Source: Allofournierella massiliensis (GTDB lineage: Bacteria; Bacillota; Clostridia; Oscillospirales; Ruminococcaceae). From it: a stretch of 64,000 nt of DNA. The notes below the pieces were generated by a model that saw nothing but the letters and a program-made list of their open reading frames with translations, was not told the DNA's origin and made no database searches. Positions 1 to 9,057 of the stretch are shown piece by piece; positions within the stretch are counted from its first letter, which is position 1, and the number at the start of each line of letters is the position of its first letter. The stretch lies in the NCBI RefSeq assembly GCF_004345265.1, contig NZ_SLUM01000001.1, positions 173,120-237,119 of the forward strand. Direction: 5' to 3'. A program made the position numbers and the translations under genes.

Positions 1-2
1 TG

Positions 3-260
3 ATTTGGATGCTGTATTTCCTGATTTTTTTTGGTATTTATAAATTAGCAATTAAGAAAAATGATGTGGCTGTGTGTTTGATAGCAATTGCCTACGAAGT
101 GTACTTTTTGACGGAAGGCTATCCGTTCTTTATTAATACAAATATAGTTTTGTTGTTTTTTTTGACAGAGTTTTGGAACATCAAATTAGTGGTAATTAAG
201 AAGAGAAGGAAGAAAGATGCAGCAACAGTGTCAAATAAGCGTTGTTATTCCAGTATATAA
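3..260 (+). CDS. 3' end of a polysaccharide polymerase-like membrane protein (partial)
   Basis: The frame is open to the left edge, so only the C-terminal 85 or so residues are visible. They contain two hydrophobic stretches (around LYFLIFFGIYKLAI and NIVLLFFLTEFWNI) and end in a lysine/arginine-rich tail, as in the last membrane segments of Wzy/EpsG-type O-antigen polymerases. The 3' end overlaps the following GT2 gene by 44 bases, which suggests translational coupling in one surface-polysaccharide operon. Base composition is strongly AT-rich like the next three genes. The Wzy assignment rests on context (GT2, GT4, Wzx, Ugd follow) and hydrophobicity, not on a diagnostic motif. Confidence 0.5.
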   Translation: MWMLYFLIFFGIYKLAIKKNDVAVCLIAIAYEVYFLTEGYPFFINTNIVLLFFLTEFWNIKLVVIKKRRKKDAATVSNKRCYSSI

Positions 261-1179
261 TGCGGAGAAGTATCTGAAAGAATGTGTGGACTCAGTTTTG
301 AATCAAAGTATAGATGACTATGAAATTTTACTAATTAATGATGGATCAACTGATTACAGCGGAGATATATGTGATCAATATGGTCGATTATATAGTTGCA
401 TTAAAGTGATTCATCAAGAAAATCAGGGAGTGTCTTTCGCACGTAATGTGGGAATTAAAAAAGCAACAGGAAGATATATTGCTTTTGTTGACGCGGATGA
501 TACTCTCGATAAAGAGTACTTAGAAAAACTTGTCGCTGATATGAAACCAGAAGGGCTTGTTGCATGCCCAATCGATAACAAAAGAAAAGTTTGTAAATCA
601 AAAATTTCCAAAGTACAAGCACAGATTTCCGCATTTAGCGAGAGTGGCATGAAAGGCTTTCCTGTTTGCAAGATCTTTGACCGAAAACTTTTAATAGAGC
701 ATGGAATCTTTTTTTGCAAGGATATTGCGATTTGTGAAGACCTATTATTTTTGGTTGAGTATTTAAGCATCTGTAATGGTCCGATTATTTGGAAAGAATA
801 TTGTGGATATAATTACAGGATGAATCCTACAAGTGCATTAAATGGACGGTTTGAAAAAAACTATTTTAAACCTAAACATTTAAGTGAGTATGAAGCTTTA
901 AAGCGAACAAGGAAGTTTCTGTTAGAAGATCCACGTGTTTTGTCAGCATGGAAAGTTAGAAAAGTTAAAGCGGCTGTAACATGTTTGCGAACAATGATAG
1001 CGGTGAACCATGATAATGTAGACCTTTATAATGAATTGAGGAAGGAAGCAAAAGAAAATTGGGTTCTTTTTGTGATTCCTAATCCGTGTGCGATTACTTC
1101 AAGAGTTTCAGTTTTGTTGAGTGCAATTTCTCCAAGATTGGAATTTGAGGTGTGGAAGGTTTTGCGCAGATTTAATTGA
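217..1179 (+). CDS. Family 2 glycosyltransferase
   Basis: 320-residue GT-A fold glycosyltransferase that would add a sugar to a lipid-linked repeat unit on the cytoplasmic face of the membrane. The N-terminus has the GT2 pattern ISVVIPVYNAEKYL, then ILLINDGSTD and the metal/nucleotide-binding FVDADDT (DXD-type) near residue 90. The C-terminal third is variable, as expected for acceptor recognition. A purine-rich Shine-Dalgarno (agaaggaag) precedes the ATG, which lies inside the end of the upstream gene. It is 14 bases from the next glycosyltransferase in the same operon. Donor and acceptor cannot be read from the sequence. Confidence 0.88.
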   Translation: MQQQCQISVVIPVYNAEKYLKECVDSVLNQSIDDYEILLINDGSTDYSGDICDQYGRLYSCIKVIHQENQGVSFARNVGIKKATGRYIAFVDADDTLDKEYLEKLVADMKPEGLVACPIDNKRKVCKSKISKVQAQISAFSESGMKGFPVCKIFDRKLLIEHGIFFCKDIAICEDLLFLVEYLSICNGPIIWKEYCGYNYRMNPTSALNGRFEKNYFKPKHLSEYEALKRTRKFLLEDPRVLSAWKVRKVKAAVTCLRTMIAVNHDNVDLYNELRKEAKENWVLFVIPNPCAITSRVSVLLSAISPRLEFEVWKVLRRFN

Positions 1180-1192
1180 GGAGTTATAGCAT

Positions 1193-2341
1193 ATGCAGAG
1201 CACATATAGAGTTTTAGTGGTCGCATCAAATTCTTCCATGAACAGTGGAGCAAGTCGGTCTTTAGTCACCTTTGTTTCTATTATTCAAAAACAAAGGAAA
1301 GACTTCTCTTTAGAAGTTTTAATCCCAATGCACGGTGATATTGAGGAATTTCTAAATCAAGAGAAAATAAAATATAAAGTGCTGTTATACAGCAATAAAT
1401 TGTGGCGTAAGAGTATAGATTCGAAGTGTGGACTAATATCGAAATTACTTCGGGAAATAGTTGTTTTTGTTGCTGATTTAAAATTAAGTATACTTTTGAG
1501 AAGATTTGATTTGATTCACATTAATGCGTTAACTACAAATATGGGGGCGAAAGCAGCTTATAGAAATAGAAAGAAAGTGCTTTGGCATTTTCGTGAATTT
1601 ATGGAAGAAGATTTGGGCGAAGAGTTTGTTTGTAAAAAAGAAGCATTACAATTGATTGATAAGGCTGACGCAAGAATTGCGATTTCTGAAAGTGTGGCAG
1701 AAAAGTATAGATTGCTTTTAAATAATGAAATTAAAGTAATTTACAATGGAATAGATCATAATCGATATTATTCAAAACGAGATATATTGCGGAATGAATT
1801 TGTACGTGTATTTTTACCAGGACGCATTACACCGCAGAAAGGTCAAATGCTTTTGTTAAAAGCTCTCAAGACTCTCAAGAGTCAGGGTAGAAGTGATATT
1901 TTTGCCACAATAATTGGGTCTGGGGATAAAGAATATATTGATCTATTAAGAGGATATGTAGAAGAAAATGAACTTCCGGTAAATATTATGGAGCCGAGCA
2001 ATAATATAATTGAGCTATATCAAAAGCATGATGTTGTGTGCGTATGTTCATATTGTGAGGCATTTGGTCGTGTAACTGTGGAAGGTATGATGACTGGAAA
2101 TGTAGTGCTAGGTTCAAATTCAGGTGCTACGGCAGAGTTGATTGAAAATGAAGAAACGGGCTTTTTGTATGAACGGGATAATATATTGTCTTTGACTCAA
2201 AAACTGGAATATATCGCAACACATAGAGATATAGCTCGAAAAATTGCACTTAAAGGTCAACAGAAGGCAGTTGAAAATCTTACAGCAGAAAAGAATGCGG
2301 AACAAATATATAAACTCTATCAAAGTATTTTAGGGGTTTAG
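1193..2341 (+). CDS. Family 4 (GT-B) glycosyltransferase
   Basis: 382 residues, two Rossmann-like halves. The second half carries the family 4 pattern: FLPGRITPQKGQ, a glycine-rich GSGDKEY stretch, and the EAFGRVTVEGMMTGNVVLGS region with the E-x7-E nucleotide-binding motif near residues 288-296. Such retaining enzymes transfer sugars from NDP-donors onto undecaprenyl-linked glycans. A GAGGAG site sits about 10 bases before the ATG. It lies two bases before the flippase gene and shares the AT-rich composition of the block. The sugar transferred is unknown. Confidence 0.87.
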   Translation: MQSTYRVLVVASNSSMNSGASRSLVTFVSIIQKQRKDFSLEVLIPMHGDIEEFLNQEKIKYKVLLYSNKLWRKSIDSKCGLISKLLREIVVFVADLKLSILLRRFDLIHINALTTNMGAKAAYRNRKKVLWHFREFMEEDLGEEFVCKKEALQLIDKADARIAISESVAEKYRLLLNNEIKVIYNGIDHNRYYSKRDILRNEFVRVFLPGRITPQKGQMLLLKALKTLKSQGRSDIFATIIGSGDKEYIDLLRGYVEENELPVNIMEPSNNIIELYQKHDVVCVCSYCEAFGRVTVEGMMTGNVVLGSNSGATAELIENEETGFLYERDNILSLTQKLEYIATHRDIARKIALKGQQKAVENLTAEKNAEQIYKLYQSILGV

Positions 2342-2343
2342 GA

Positions 2344-3801
2344 ATGAGTTCAATTTCATTAAAAAAAGCAACAATTTTAAATGTATCGTCAAAATATGCA
2401 ACAGTAATAATTAACATTTTAGTTACGGCAATTCTGTCAAGAATTTTGACACCTAATGACTATGGAATAGTTGCTGTTATTACAGTGTTTACCAATTTGT
2501 TTTCTATTCTGTCTGAAATGGGAATTGGACCAGCAATTATACAGAACAAATCATTAACAAAATCGGAAATCGATGATATATTTTCATTTACAGCAATGGC
2601 AGGAATTGTATTAGCAGGCGGATTTGCACTGCTATCAATTCCCATAGCGATCTTTTTTGATAATAATGTTTACTATCCCATTGTAATGATTTTGTCTGTT
2701 TCTGTTTACTTTAATACTATTAATATGGTGCCTAATGCATTATTATATCGGAAGCAGAGATTCATGGCGATTGCAGTACGAACTGTAAGCATATGTGTTG
2801 CTACTTCAATAATTGCTATTGTTTTAGCTTTTATGGGAGCAAAATATTACACTTTAGTGATTCAGTCAACACTGTCATCTCTGTTTCTGTTTATATGGAA
2901 TGTATGGGGTTCAAATCTGCACTTGAAGCTTAGAGTTGATTTCCAAAGTGTAAAGAAGATTCGAGGATACAGTACATATCAGTTCCTGTTTAGTATTACT
3001 AATTATTTTTCCCGCAATATAGATAATATCTCTATTGGTAAGTTCTTAGGGAATGAATGCCTAGCGTATTACGATAAGAGCTATAAGCTTATGATGTATC
3101 CGCTTAGTAATCTGACCTTTGTGATTAATCCGGTGTTACATCCTATCCTATCTGTTCATCAGGATGATTTAAATTATATATACAGGAAGTATGTTGACGT
3201 TATTAAAATGTTTTCTGCACTGGGAGCTTTGATACAGCCAATTTGCTTTGTTTGTGCACAAGAAATAATTTTAATTTTATATGGATCTCAATGGGAATTG
3301 GCTGTTCCGAGCTTTATGATTTTGAGTTGTTCAATCTGGGCTCAAATTATTGCATCTAGTGCTGGAGCAATATATCAGTCGATTAATAAAACTAAACTAA
3401 TGTTTCAAAGTTCAATAGTTCATGTCTGTGTAACACTGATTTTGATCTTTGCTTGTTTGTTCAAATTTAAAACCATTGAAGGGGTATCGATAGCAGTCGC
3501 GTTTGCATACATTTTGAAGTTCTTTATTGAATATTATTTCTTGATAAACAAGGGGTTTGGAAAATCATTTCTTGCTTTTTTAAGTGGGTTGATTCCAAAC
3601 TTTGTGTCAATAATTTTTACAACTTTGCTTGGTGTGTTTCTTTGTAAGACCTTAAGTTCAGTGGTTATGTTAGAGTCTGCTTTTGTAGGAGTTTTATTAA
3701 AGTCGGCCATTATTGCAGTGGTTTGGCTGATTTCCATAATCATTACTGGAGAAATCAGAATTCTTTTGGAAATTTTAGGAGTTGTGAAGAAAAATGGCTA
3801 A
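2344..3801 (+). CDS. Wzx/MOP-type polysaccharide flippase
   Basis: 485-residue integral membrane protein with about 12-14 hydrophobic helices and few charged loops. It begins with the typical [13 protein letters not shown] segment of PST-family (WzxC-like) exporters, followed by [10 protein letters not shown]. The family moves lipid-linked oligosaccharide units across the membrane for outer-surface polymerisation. Its position after two glycosyltransferases and a possible polymerase end supports a Wzx/Wzy-dependent capsule or exopolysaccharide locus. The stop codon overlaps the ugd start by eight bases. It is the last strongly AT-rich gene, so a composition boundary falls at its 3' end. Confidence 0.85.
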   Translation: MSSISLKKATILNVSSKYATVIINILVTAILSRILTPNDYGIVAVITVFTNLFSILSEMGIGPAIIQNKSLTKSEIDDIFSFTAMAGIVLAGGFALLSIPIAIFFDNNVYYPIVMILSVSVYFNTINMVPNALLYRKQRFMAIAVRTVSICVATSIIAIVLAFMGAKYYTLVIQSTLSSLFLFIWNVWGSNLHLKLRVDFQSVKKIRGYSTYQFLFSITNYFSRNIDNISIGKFLGNECLAYYDKSYKLMMYPLSNLTFVINPVLHPILSVHQDDLNYIYRKYVDVIKMFSALGALIQPICFVCAQEIILILYGSQWELAVPSFMILSCSIWAQIIASSAGAIYQSINKTKLMFQSSIVHVCVTLILIFACLFKFKTIEGVSIAVAFAYILKFFIEYYFLINKGFGKSFLAFLSGLIPNFVSIIFTTLLGVFLCKTLSSVVMLESAFVGVLLKSAIIAVVWLISIIITGEIRILLEILGVVKKNG

Positions 3802-5035
3802 AATTGCAGTAGCTGGAACTGGTTATGTTGGCCTGTCCATTGCGGTATTGTTGGCTCAGCATCATACTGTCACCGCAGTGGATATCATCCCGGAAAAAGT
3901 AGAGTTGATCAACAGCCGGAAATCGCCCATTCAGGATGAGTACATTGAAAAATACCTGGCAGAAAAGCAGCTGGATCTGACAGCCACATTGGATGCAAAA
4001 TCGGCGTATAGCGACGCAGATTTTGTGGTGATTGCGGCACCCACTAATTACGACAGCAAGAAGAACTATTTCGATACTTCCGCGGTGGAGAATGTGATCC
4101 AGCTAGTGATGGAGTATAACCCCAACGCCATTATGGTGATCAAATCCACCATTCCTGTGGGTTACACCGAGTCTATTCGAAAGAAGACTGGCAGCACAAA
4201 TATCCTGTTCAGCCCTGAATTTCTGCGCGAGAGCAAGGCTCTCTACGATAACCTTTATCCCAGCCGCATTATTGTAGGTACGGATTTGAATGACGATCGC
4301 TTGGTGCAGGCAGCGCACACTTTTGCTGGTTTGCTGCAGGAAGGTGCGCTGAAAGAGGATATTGAGACCTTGTTCATGGGCTTTACTGAAGCGGAAGCGG
4401 TCAAGCTGTTTGCTAACACTTACTTGGCTCTGCGTGTCAGCTATTTTAATGAGCTGGATACATATGCAGAAATGAAGGGGTTGGATACCAGGCAGATCAT
4501 CAATGGGGTGTGTCTTGATCCTCGTATCGGCAGTCACTACAATAACCCCAGTTTTGGCTATGGCGGTTATTGCCTGCCGAAGGATACCAAACAGCTGTTG
4601 GCCAATTATCAAGATGTTCCTCAGAATATGATGAGTGCCATTGTAGAATCTAACCGTACCCGAAAAGATTTTATTGCAGATCAGGTGTTGCATTTAGCGG
4701 GCTATTATGATTACTATAACAATGGTGAGTATAACAAAAGCCAGGAAAAAGAATGTATTATCGGCGTGTATCGCCTGACTATGAAATCCAATTCCGATAA
4801 TTTCCGTCAGAGCTCTATTCAGGGTGTGATGAAACGTATTAAGGCAAAGGGTGCTACCGTGGTCATCTACGAACCTACCTTGAAAGATGGTGAAACCTTC
4901 TTTGGTAGCCGAGTGGTGAATGATCTGGAAACATTCAAATCACAAGCCCAAGCAATTATTGCCAATCGCTATGATAGTTGCCTGGATGATGTGAAGGATA
5001 AGGTTTATACTCGCGACATTTTTCGCAGAGACTAA
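3794..5035 (+). CDS. ugd: UDP-glucose 6-dehydrogenase
   Basis: 413 residues. Oxidises UDP-glucose to UDP-glucuronate with two NAD+, feeding uronic acid into the polysaccharide made by the preceding genes. The N-terminal Rossmann motif is [14 protein letters not shown]; the middle has [21 protein letters not shown]; the catalytic cysteine lies in [14 protein letters not shown], where the lysine/aspartate set is also present. Length fits the short Ugd type. Its start overlaps the flippase end, so it is operonic. Composition is intermediate between the AT-rich cluster and the GC-rich chromosome, so it may have a different origin from the four genes before it. Other nucleotide-sugar dehydrogenase specificity cannot be fully excluded. 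Confidence 0.92.
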   Translation: MAKIAVAGTGYVGLSIAVLLAQHHTVTAVDIIPEKVELINSRKSPIQDEYIEKYLAEKQLDLTATLDAKSAYSDADFVVIAAPTNYDSKKNYFDTSAVENVIQLVMEYNPNAIMVIKSTIPVGYTESIRKKTGSTNILFSPEFLRESKALYDNLYPSRIIVGTDLNDDRLVQAAHTFAGLLQEGALKEDIETLFMGFTEAEAVKLFANTYLALRVSYFNELDTYAEMKGLDTRQIINGVCLDPRIGSHYNNPSFGYGGYCLPKDTKQLLANYQDVPQNMMSAIVESNRTRKDFIADQVLHLAGYYDYYNNGEYNKSQEKECIIGVYRLTMKSNSDNFRQSSIQGVMKRIKAKGATVVIYEPTLKDGETFFGSRVVNDLETFKSQAQAIIANRYDSCLDDVKDKVYTRDIFRRD

Positions 5036-5057
5036 TCAGAAATTAATGTATAACCAA

Positions 5058-5091
5058 AAGAGGAGCACCCACTCAGGGTGCTCCTCTTTTT
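5058..5091. terminator. Bidirectional intrinsic terminator between ugd and argH
   Basis: A perfect 13-bp stem (5058-5070 with 5076-5088) closes a 5-base loop and is followed by a T run on the plus strand; on the minus strand the stem is also followed by four Ts. It lies between the convergent ends of ugd and argH and can serve both. Confidence 0.92.
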
Positions 5092-5113
5092 CTCCATCAA
5101 ACCTCTATCAAAC

Positions 5114-6493
5114 TCACATCTTCGCCAAAAACGCTTCCAGCTGCTGCAGCTGGGCGGTCACCGAGGCCGGGCCGGTGCCGCCTTCGCTGGTGCGCCGGGC
5201 CACGCAGGCCGCAAGATCGATGGCTTCGTATACGTCCTCATCAAACAGCTCGCTCAGCGCCTTGTATTCCGTCAGCGTCACATCCTCCAGCACCTTGCCC
5301 TCGGCGATGCATTTCGCCACCAGCTGGCCCGTCAGCTTGTAGGCGCTGCGGAACGGCATGCCCTTGCAGGTCAGGTAATCCGCCAGATCGGTGGCGTTGA
5401 TGAACCCCTTCTGCGCTGCCGCGTACATGTTCGCCTTCAGCGGCTTCATGGTGCGCACCATGGGCGCGAACACCCCAAGGCACTGGCTCACCGTGTCGAT
5501 GGCGTCGAAGATGGATTCCTTATCCTCCTGCATGTCCTTGTTATATGCCAGCGGCAGGCCCTTCAGCATGGTCAGGGTACCCATCAGATCGCCGTACACC
5601 CGGCCGGTCTTGCCCCGCACCAGCTCTGCCATGTCCGGGTTTTTCTTCTGGGGCATGATGCTGGATCCGGTGGTGAAGCCGTCGTCCAGCTCCACGAACT
5701 TGAACTCCCAGCTGGACCAGAGGATGATCTCCTCCGAAAAGCGGGAAAGATGCATCATCACAAGGGCCAGCGCGCTCAGAATCTCCACGCAGAAGTCCCG
5801 GTCGGATACGCCGTCCATGCTGTTGGCGCACACGCCGTCGAAGCCCAGCGCCGCGGCGGTCATGGCCCGGTCGGTGTGGTAGGTGGTGCCCGCCAGCGCG
5901 CAGCAGCCAAGGGGGCTGTAATTCATGCGGGCCACCGCGTCCTGCAAACGGGTCACGTCCCGCTGCAGCATGGCCGCCCATGCCAGCAGATGGTGCGCAA
6001 AGCACACCGGCTGCGCCCGCTGCAGATGGGTGTAGCCGGGCAGGATGGCGTCCTGATTGGCCCTGGCCTGCTCATAGATGGCCTCCAGCAGCTCCTTCAG
6101 CTGGCCCTGCAGCGAAGCGCAGGCGTCCCGCAGATAGAGCCGCAGGTCGGTGGCCACCTGATCGTTCCGGCTGCGGGCGGTGTGCAGCCGCTTGCCCGCG
6201 TCACCGATGCGCTTGGTCAGCTCCGCCTCCACGAACATGTGAATGTCCTCGGCGGTGGGGTCGATGACAAGCGCGCCGCTGTCCAGATCCGCCAGAATGC
6301 CCTCCAGCCCGGTGGTGATGGCGTCCAGGTCGGCTTTGCTCAAAATGCCCCGTGCCGCCAGCATGGCCGCGTGGGCCAGCGAGCCGGTGATGTCCTGCCG
6401 GTACATGCGGCAGTCGATGTGAATGGACGAGTTGAAATCGTCCGCGATTTTACTGGTGGCGGCCTGCGCCCGCCCTGCCCAAAGTTTTTCCAT
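5114..6493 (-). CDS. argH: Argininosuccinate lyase
   Basis: Last step of arginine synthesis: splits argininosuccinate into arginine and fumarate. The fumarase/aspartase-superfamily signature GSSIMPQKKNPDMAELV is intact, and TARSRNDQVATDLRL and GYTHLQRAQPV supply the other active-site regions. I choose the ATG at 6493 (MEKLWAGR) because E. coli ArgH begins MALWGGR; this gives 459 residues, the usual length. A longer form from ATG 6553 would add 20 residues unlike the family. The Shine-Dalgarno before 6493 is weak, whereas a strong AAGGAGG at about 6541-6548 points to no in-frame start. No other arg genes are adjacent. Confidence 0.93.
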   Translation of the reverse strand: MEKLWAGRAQAATSKIADDFNSSIHIDCRMYRQDITGSLAHAAMLAARGILSKADLDAITTGLEGILADLDSGALVIDPTAEDIHMFVEAELTKRIGDAGKRLHTARSRNDQVATDLRLYLRDACASLQGQLKELLEAIYEQARANQDAILPGYTHLQRAQPVCFAHHLLAWAAMLQRDVTRLQDAVARMNYSPLGCCALAGTTYHTDRAMTAAALGFDGVCANSMDGVSDRDFCVEILSALALVMMHLSRFSEEIILWSSWEFKFVELDDGFTTGSSIMPQKKNPDMAELVRGKTGRVYGDLMGTLTMLKGLPLAYNKDMQEDKESIFDAIDTVSQCLGVFAPMVRTMKPLKANMYAAAQKGFINATDLADYLTCKGMPFRSAYKLTGQLVAKCIAEGKVLEDVTLTEYKALSELFDEDVYEAIDLAACVARRTSEGGTGPASVTAQLQQLEAFLAKM

Positions 6494-6576
6494 ATCCCGT
6501 TGGCCCGGCCAGCGCCGGGCGCTCCCCCTTTTCTCACGGCCTCCTTGTAACATGCCGTTTTGTGATTATATGCATG

Positions 6577-6616
6577 ATATTAGCATAAATATTCTAAAAA
6601 TGCAAGAACTATGCCA
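6577..6616 (-). promoter_or_regulatory. argH: argH promoter: sigma-A hexamers overlapping a sigma-54-like site
   Basis: On the minus strand TTGCAT (6605-6600) and TAATAT (6582-6577) are 17 bases apart, a good sigma-A promoter. Overlapping it, TGGCAT (6616-6611), five bases, and TTGCA (6605-6601) match the -24/-12 pattern TGGCAC-N5-TTGCW with one change. The sigma-A reading is the safer one. Confidence 0.6.
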
Positions 6617-6803
6617 AAATAAAGAATGAAAATTCGCTAAACGAAAAGGGCGGATCCCGCAGAGAAAGGCAGACGCGGCGTGCGCAAAACTGCAACCGGC
6701 GGCAAAGCGGCAAGGGCGTGGGTCACCGGGAGGGAAAAGGCAGAGCAGACCAGGCCCGGGCTGGCGGACGGAACGGCAAAGGGAAAACGCGATGAAAAAA
6801 CAA
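6617..6803. other. Gene-free stretch between argH promoter and lacI terminator
   Basis: About 190 bases without a convincing coding frame, RNA gene or repeat. Short open frames cross it on both strands but lack Shine-Dalgarno sites and recognisable products. I see nothing functional beyond the flanking promoter and terminator. Confidence 0.5.
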
Positions 6804-6892
6804 TGCCCCCGCTTTTGGTAAAAATCCACAAAAGCGGGGGCATATTTTGTATGCGGGGCAAAATGTCAAACGATTGACATTTTGCCCCGCAT
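6804..6892 (-). terminator. Double hairpin terminator after lacI
   Basis: Two strong inverted repeats lie just past the lacI stop. The first met from lacI is a perfect 19-bp stem (6851-6869 with 6874-6892, 4-base loop). The second is a 13-bp stem (6804-6816 with 6830-6842) followed on the minus strand by TTGTTTTTTC. The second hairpin has the intrinsic-terminator form; the first may protect the 3' end. Confidence 0.85.
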
Positions 6893-6924
6893 CTTTTATG
6901 ATGGGGGAGGAAGAAGCGAACGGC

Positions 6925-7905
6925 TCAGCTGCTCTGGCGATGGATCAGCCGCACCGGGAACACCTTTGCTTCCGGTTCCCCGGCGCTTTCGCCGGCCACG
7001 ATCCGCTCCACCGCCCAGCGGCAGATGTCCTCCACCGGCTGGTGGATGGTGGTCAGGGGCGGGGTGGTCAGGCAGGCAAGATCGGTGTCGTCGTAGCCCA
7101 CCACCTTCATCCGGCAGGGCACCTCGATGCCCTGCTGGCTGCAATATTGCAGCACCTGAGCGGCAATGATATCGTTGGACGAGAACACCCCGTCCACTTC
7201 CGGGTGCTCCTGAAACAGCTGGTGGATCAGCGGCTCGTAGCGCATGGCAATGAAGTCCCGCTCGCTGGCGTCCACCATCACCGGGGGTTCGGCCCCCCGC
7301 TCGCGGCACACGTCGCAGAAGCCCACCCAGCGCTTGTTGGCGTCCATTTCGATGCCCGCGCTGCCGCTGATGTAGGCCAGATGACGGCAGCCGCCGTCCA
7401 GCAGATGCTCCGCCGCCAGCCGTCCGCCGGCATAGTTGTCGGCGCAGGCACTGGGCACCGAATCCGCCAGCGTGCGGTCGATGGTGACCAGCGGCAGGTT
7501 GCTCAGGTTCACATGCTCCGGCAGGTTCTGGGTATGGCTGGCCAGAATGACCCCCGCCACCTTGTTGCTTTTCAGCATGTGGAAATATTCCACTTCCTTG
7601 TTCACGTCCAGGTCGGACACGCACAAAAGCAGCTTGTAGCCGCTGGCGCACACATACCGCTCCACGCAGTCGATCACCGCGCCGAAGAAAAAGTTCTTCG
7701 CCGAGGGCACGATCAGGCCGATAAAGCTGCTTTTCTGCCTGATCAGCGACTGGGCCAGCTCGTTGGGGTGATAGTCCAGCTCTTCCATGGCCGCCAGAAT
7801 CTTGGCGCGGGTCTTTTCGCTCACGTTGACCCGGTTGTTCAGCATCCGGGAAATGGTGGTCACCGTCACGCCGGAAAGGCGCGCCACATCTTTTAAAGTT
7901 GCCAT
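6925..7905 (-). CDS. LacI-family transcriptional regulator
   Basis: 326 residues. The N-terminal helix-turn-helix is canonical (ATLKDVARLSGVTVTTISRM, then hinge YHPNELAQSL), followed by a periplasmic-binding-protein-like effector domain (GLIVPSAKNFFFG; DRTLADSVPSACADNYAGG). Such proteins bind a sugar or sugar phosphate and leave a palindromic operator with a central CG. It is divergent from a kinase and GH13 operon, and the intergenic region holds two identical CG-centred sites, so it very probably represses that operon and perhaps itself. Effector unknown. A strong Shine-Dalgarno (GAGAGGAG) supports the ATG. Confidence 0.92.
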   Translation of the reverse strand: MATLKDVARLSGVTVTTISRMLNNRVNVSEKTRAKILAAMEELDYHPNELAQSLIRQKSSFIGLIVPSAKNFFFGAVIDCVERYVCASGYKLLLCVSDLDVNKEVEYFHMLKSNKVAGVILASHTQNLPEHVNLSNLPLVTIDRTLADSVPSACADNYAGGRLAAEHLLDGGCRHLAYISGSAGIEMDANKRWVGFCDVCRERGAEPPVMVDASERDFIAMRYEPLIHQLFQEHPEVDGVFSSNDIIAAQVLQYCSQQGIEVPCRMKVVGYDDTDLACLTTPPLTTIHQPVEDICRWAVERIVAGESAGEPEAKVFPVRLIHRQSS

Positions 7906-7942
7906 AGGACCGTTGCTCCTCTCGCCGCAATTGATTCCCCTT

Positions 7943-7972
7943 ATTATCCCACAGCGGCAGTGGTCAAGTCAA
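7943..7972 (-). promoter_or_regulatory. Probable lacI promoter
   Basis: On the minus strand TTGACT (7972-7967) and GATAAT (7948-7943) are separated by 18 bases, 37 bases before the lacI ATG. Confidence 0.6.
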
Positions 7973-7979
7973 ACGGCCT

Positions 7980-8021
7980 TTGCATAAAAACGTTTATCCG
8001 TTGCATAAAAACGTTTATCCG
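7980..8021 (+). promoter_or_regulatory. Tandem LacI-type operators
   Basis: A 21-bp unit (7980-8000) is repeated exactly at 8001-8021. Each unit contains AAAACGTTT with the central CG typical of LacI-family operators. Centres are 21 bp apart, two helical turns, so two dimers could bind on the same face. TTGCAT in the first unit and CATAAA in the second (18-base spacing) could form the promoter itself. Position, 38-79 bases before the kinase start, fits repression of the kinase-GH13 operon. Confidence 0.8.
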
Positions 8022-8058
8022 TCACTTTGTCATAAACCCAAAAAGGAGAAATCACATC

Positions 8059-9024
8059 ATGAACAATACTCTGCTGAATACCCTGAAGGCCGCCCGCGAG
8101 GGTCTGGCCGAGCGTCTGGATTCCATGACCCTGCCCGCCGAGATTCCCCACGGCGACATGCCCGGCGATAAGGTGCTCATCACCGAGAGCCATGTGGCCA
8201 AGGCAAAGACCATCCTGCCCGCTCTGGTGGACAAGATGATCGCCGCGCTGGAAAATAAACCCCTGCAGCGCTGCGTGCTCAGCGTGTGCGGCGGCTCCGG
8301 CGTGGGCAAGAGCGAGACCGCGTCCCTGCTGGGCTGGTATCTGGGCCAGCTGGGCGCCAAGAGCTACATCCTCTCCGGCGACAACTACCCCCACCGCATT
8401 CCCGAGTACAACGACGCCGAGCGTCTGCGGGTGTTCCGGGACACCGGCCTGAAGGGTCTGGTGGCCGCCGGTCTGCACACCGCCCAGGTGAGCGAGCAGC
8501 TGCACCAGCTGATGGAGGAGGACAAGGACGCCGACCCCGCCCTGTGCGCCGAGTACGGCTGGCTGAGCGCCTATCAGGCGGCGGGCCGCCGTGGCCTGAA
8601 GGGTTATCTGGGCACCCCCAACGAGATCGACTTCGACCGGGTGAACAGCATCATCGCCCAGTTCCAGGCGGGCGCGGAGCAGATTTCCCTGAAGCGGATG
8701 GGCCGCCGCCCCAGCGAGCTGTGGGCCGAGACCGTGGACTTCTCCGAAACCAGCGTGCTGATCATCGAGTGGACCCACAGCAACAACGACCATCTGGCCG
8801 GTGTGGATCTGCCGGTGCTGCTGAACAGCACCCCCGCCGAGACCATGGCCCACCGCCGCGAGCGCAACCGGGACGGCAAGGTGGACAGCCCCTTCACCAC
8901 CATGGTGCTGGAGATCGAGCAGGGCCTGCTGGCCTCTCAGGCCCACAAGGCGGCTGTGATTCTGTCCAAGAGCGGCGAGCTGCTCAGCTACGCCGAGTAT
9001 CAGGCCCTGATGGCCAACGCCTGA
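8059..9024 (+). CDS. P-loop kinase-like protein of a GH13 phosphorylase operon
   Basis: 321 residues from the ATG preceded by AAAGGAG. A Walker A motif GGSGVGKSE (residues 78-86) is followed by SGDNYPHRIPEYNDAERL, the place where uridine kinase/phosphoribulokinase and adenylylsulfate-kinase folds bind their acceptor. VLIIEWTHSNN may supply the Walker B region. About 60 N-terminal residues precede the P-loop domain. It is 33 bases before the GH13 gene and shares its LacI-controlled promoter, so it probably phosphorylates a sugar or polyol made or used by that enzyme. Automated names such as adenylylsulfate kinase would not fit the context. Substrate unknown. Confidence 0.72.
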   Translation: MNNTLLNTLKAAREGLAERLDSMTLPAEIPHGDMPGDKVLITESHVAKAKTILPALVDKMIAALENKPLQRCVLSVCGGSGVGKSETASLLGWYLGQLGAKSYILSGDNYPHRIPEYNDAERLRVFRDTGLKGLVAAGLHTAQVSEQLHQLMEEDKDADPALCAEYGWLSAYQAAGRRGLKGYLGTPNEIDFDRVNSIIAQFQAGAEQISLKRMGRRPSELWAETVDFSETSVLIIEWTHSNNDHLAGVDLPVLLNSTPAETMAHRRERNRDGKVDSPFTTMVLEIEQGLLASQAHKAAVILSKSGELLSYAEYQALMANA

Positions 9025-9057
9025 GCGGCGCGAGAAAAGAGAAAGGGGAACCGAGCA

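Noticed and set aside
6494..6553. N-terminal 20-residue extension of ArgH
   Set aside because: Residues are Arg/Gly-rich and unlike the family; homologues start at the position of ATG 6493. Kept as an alternative only in the argH entry.
8059..9024. Adenylylsulfate kinase for sulfate assimilation
   Set aside because: Only the P-loop fold is similar; the gene is in a LacI/GH13 sugar operon with no sulfate genes nearby.
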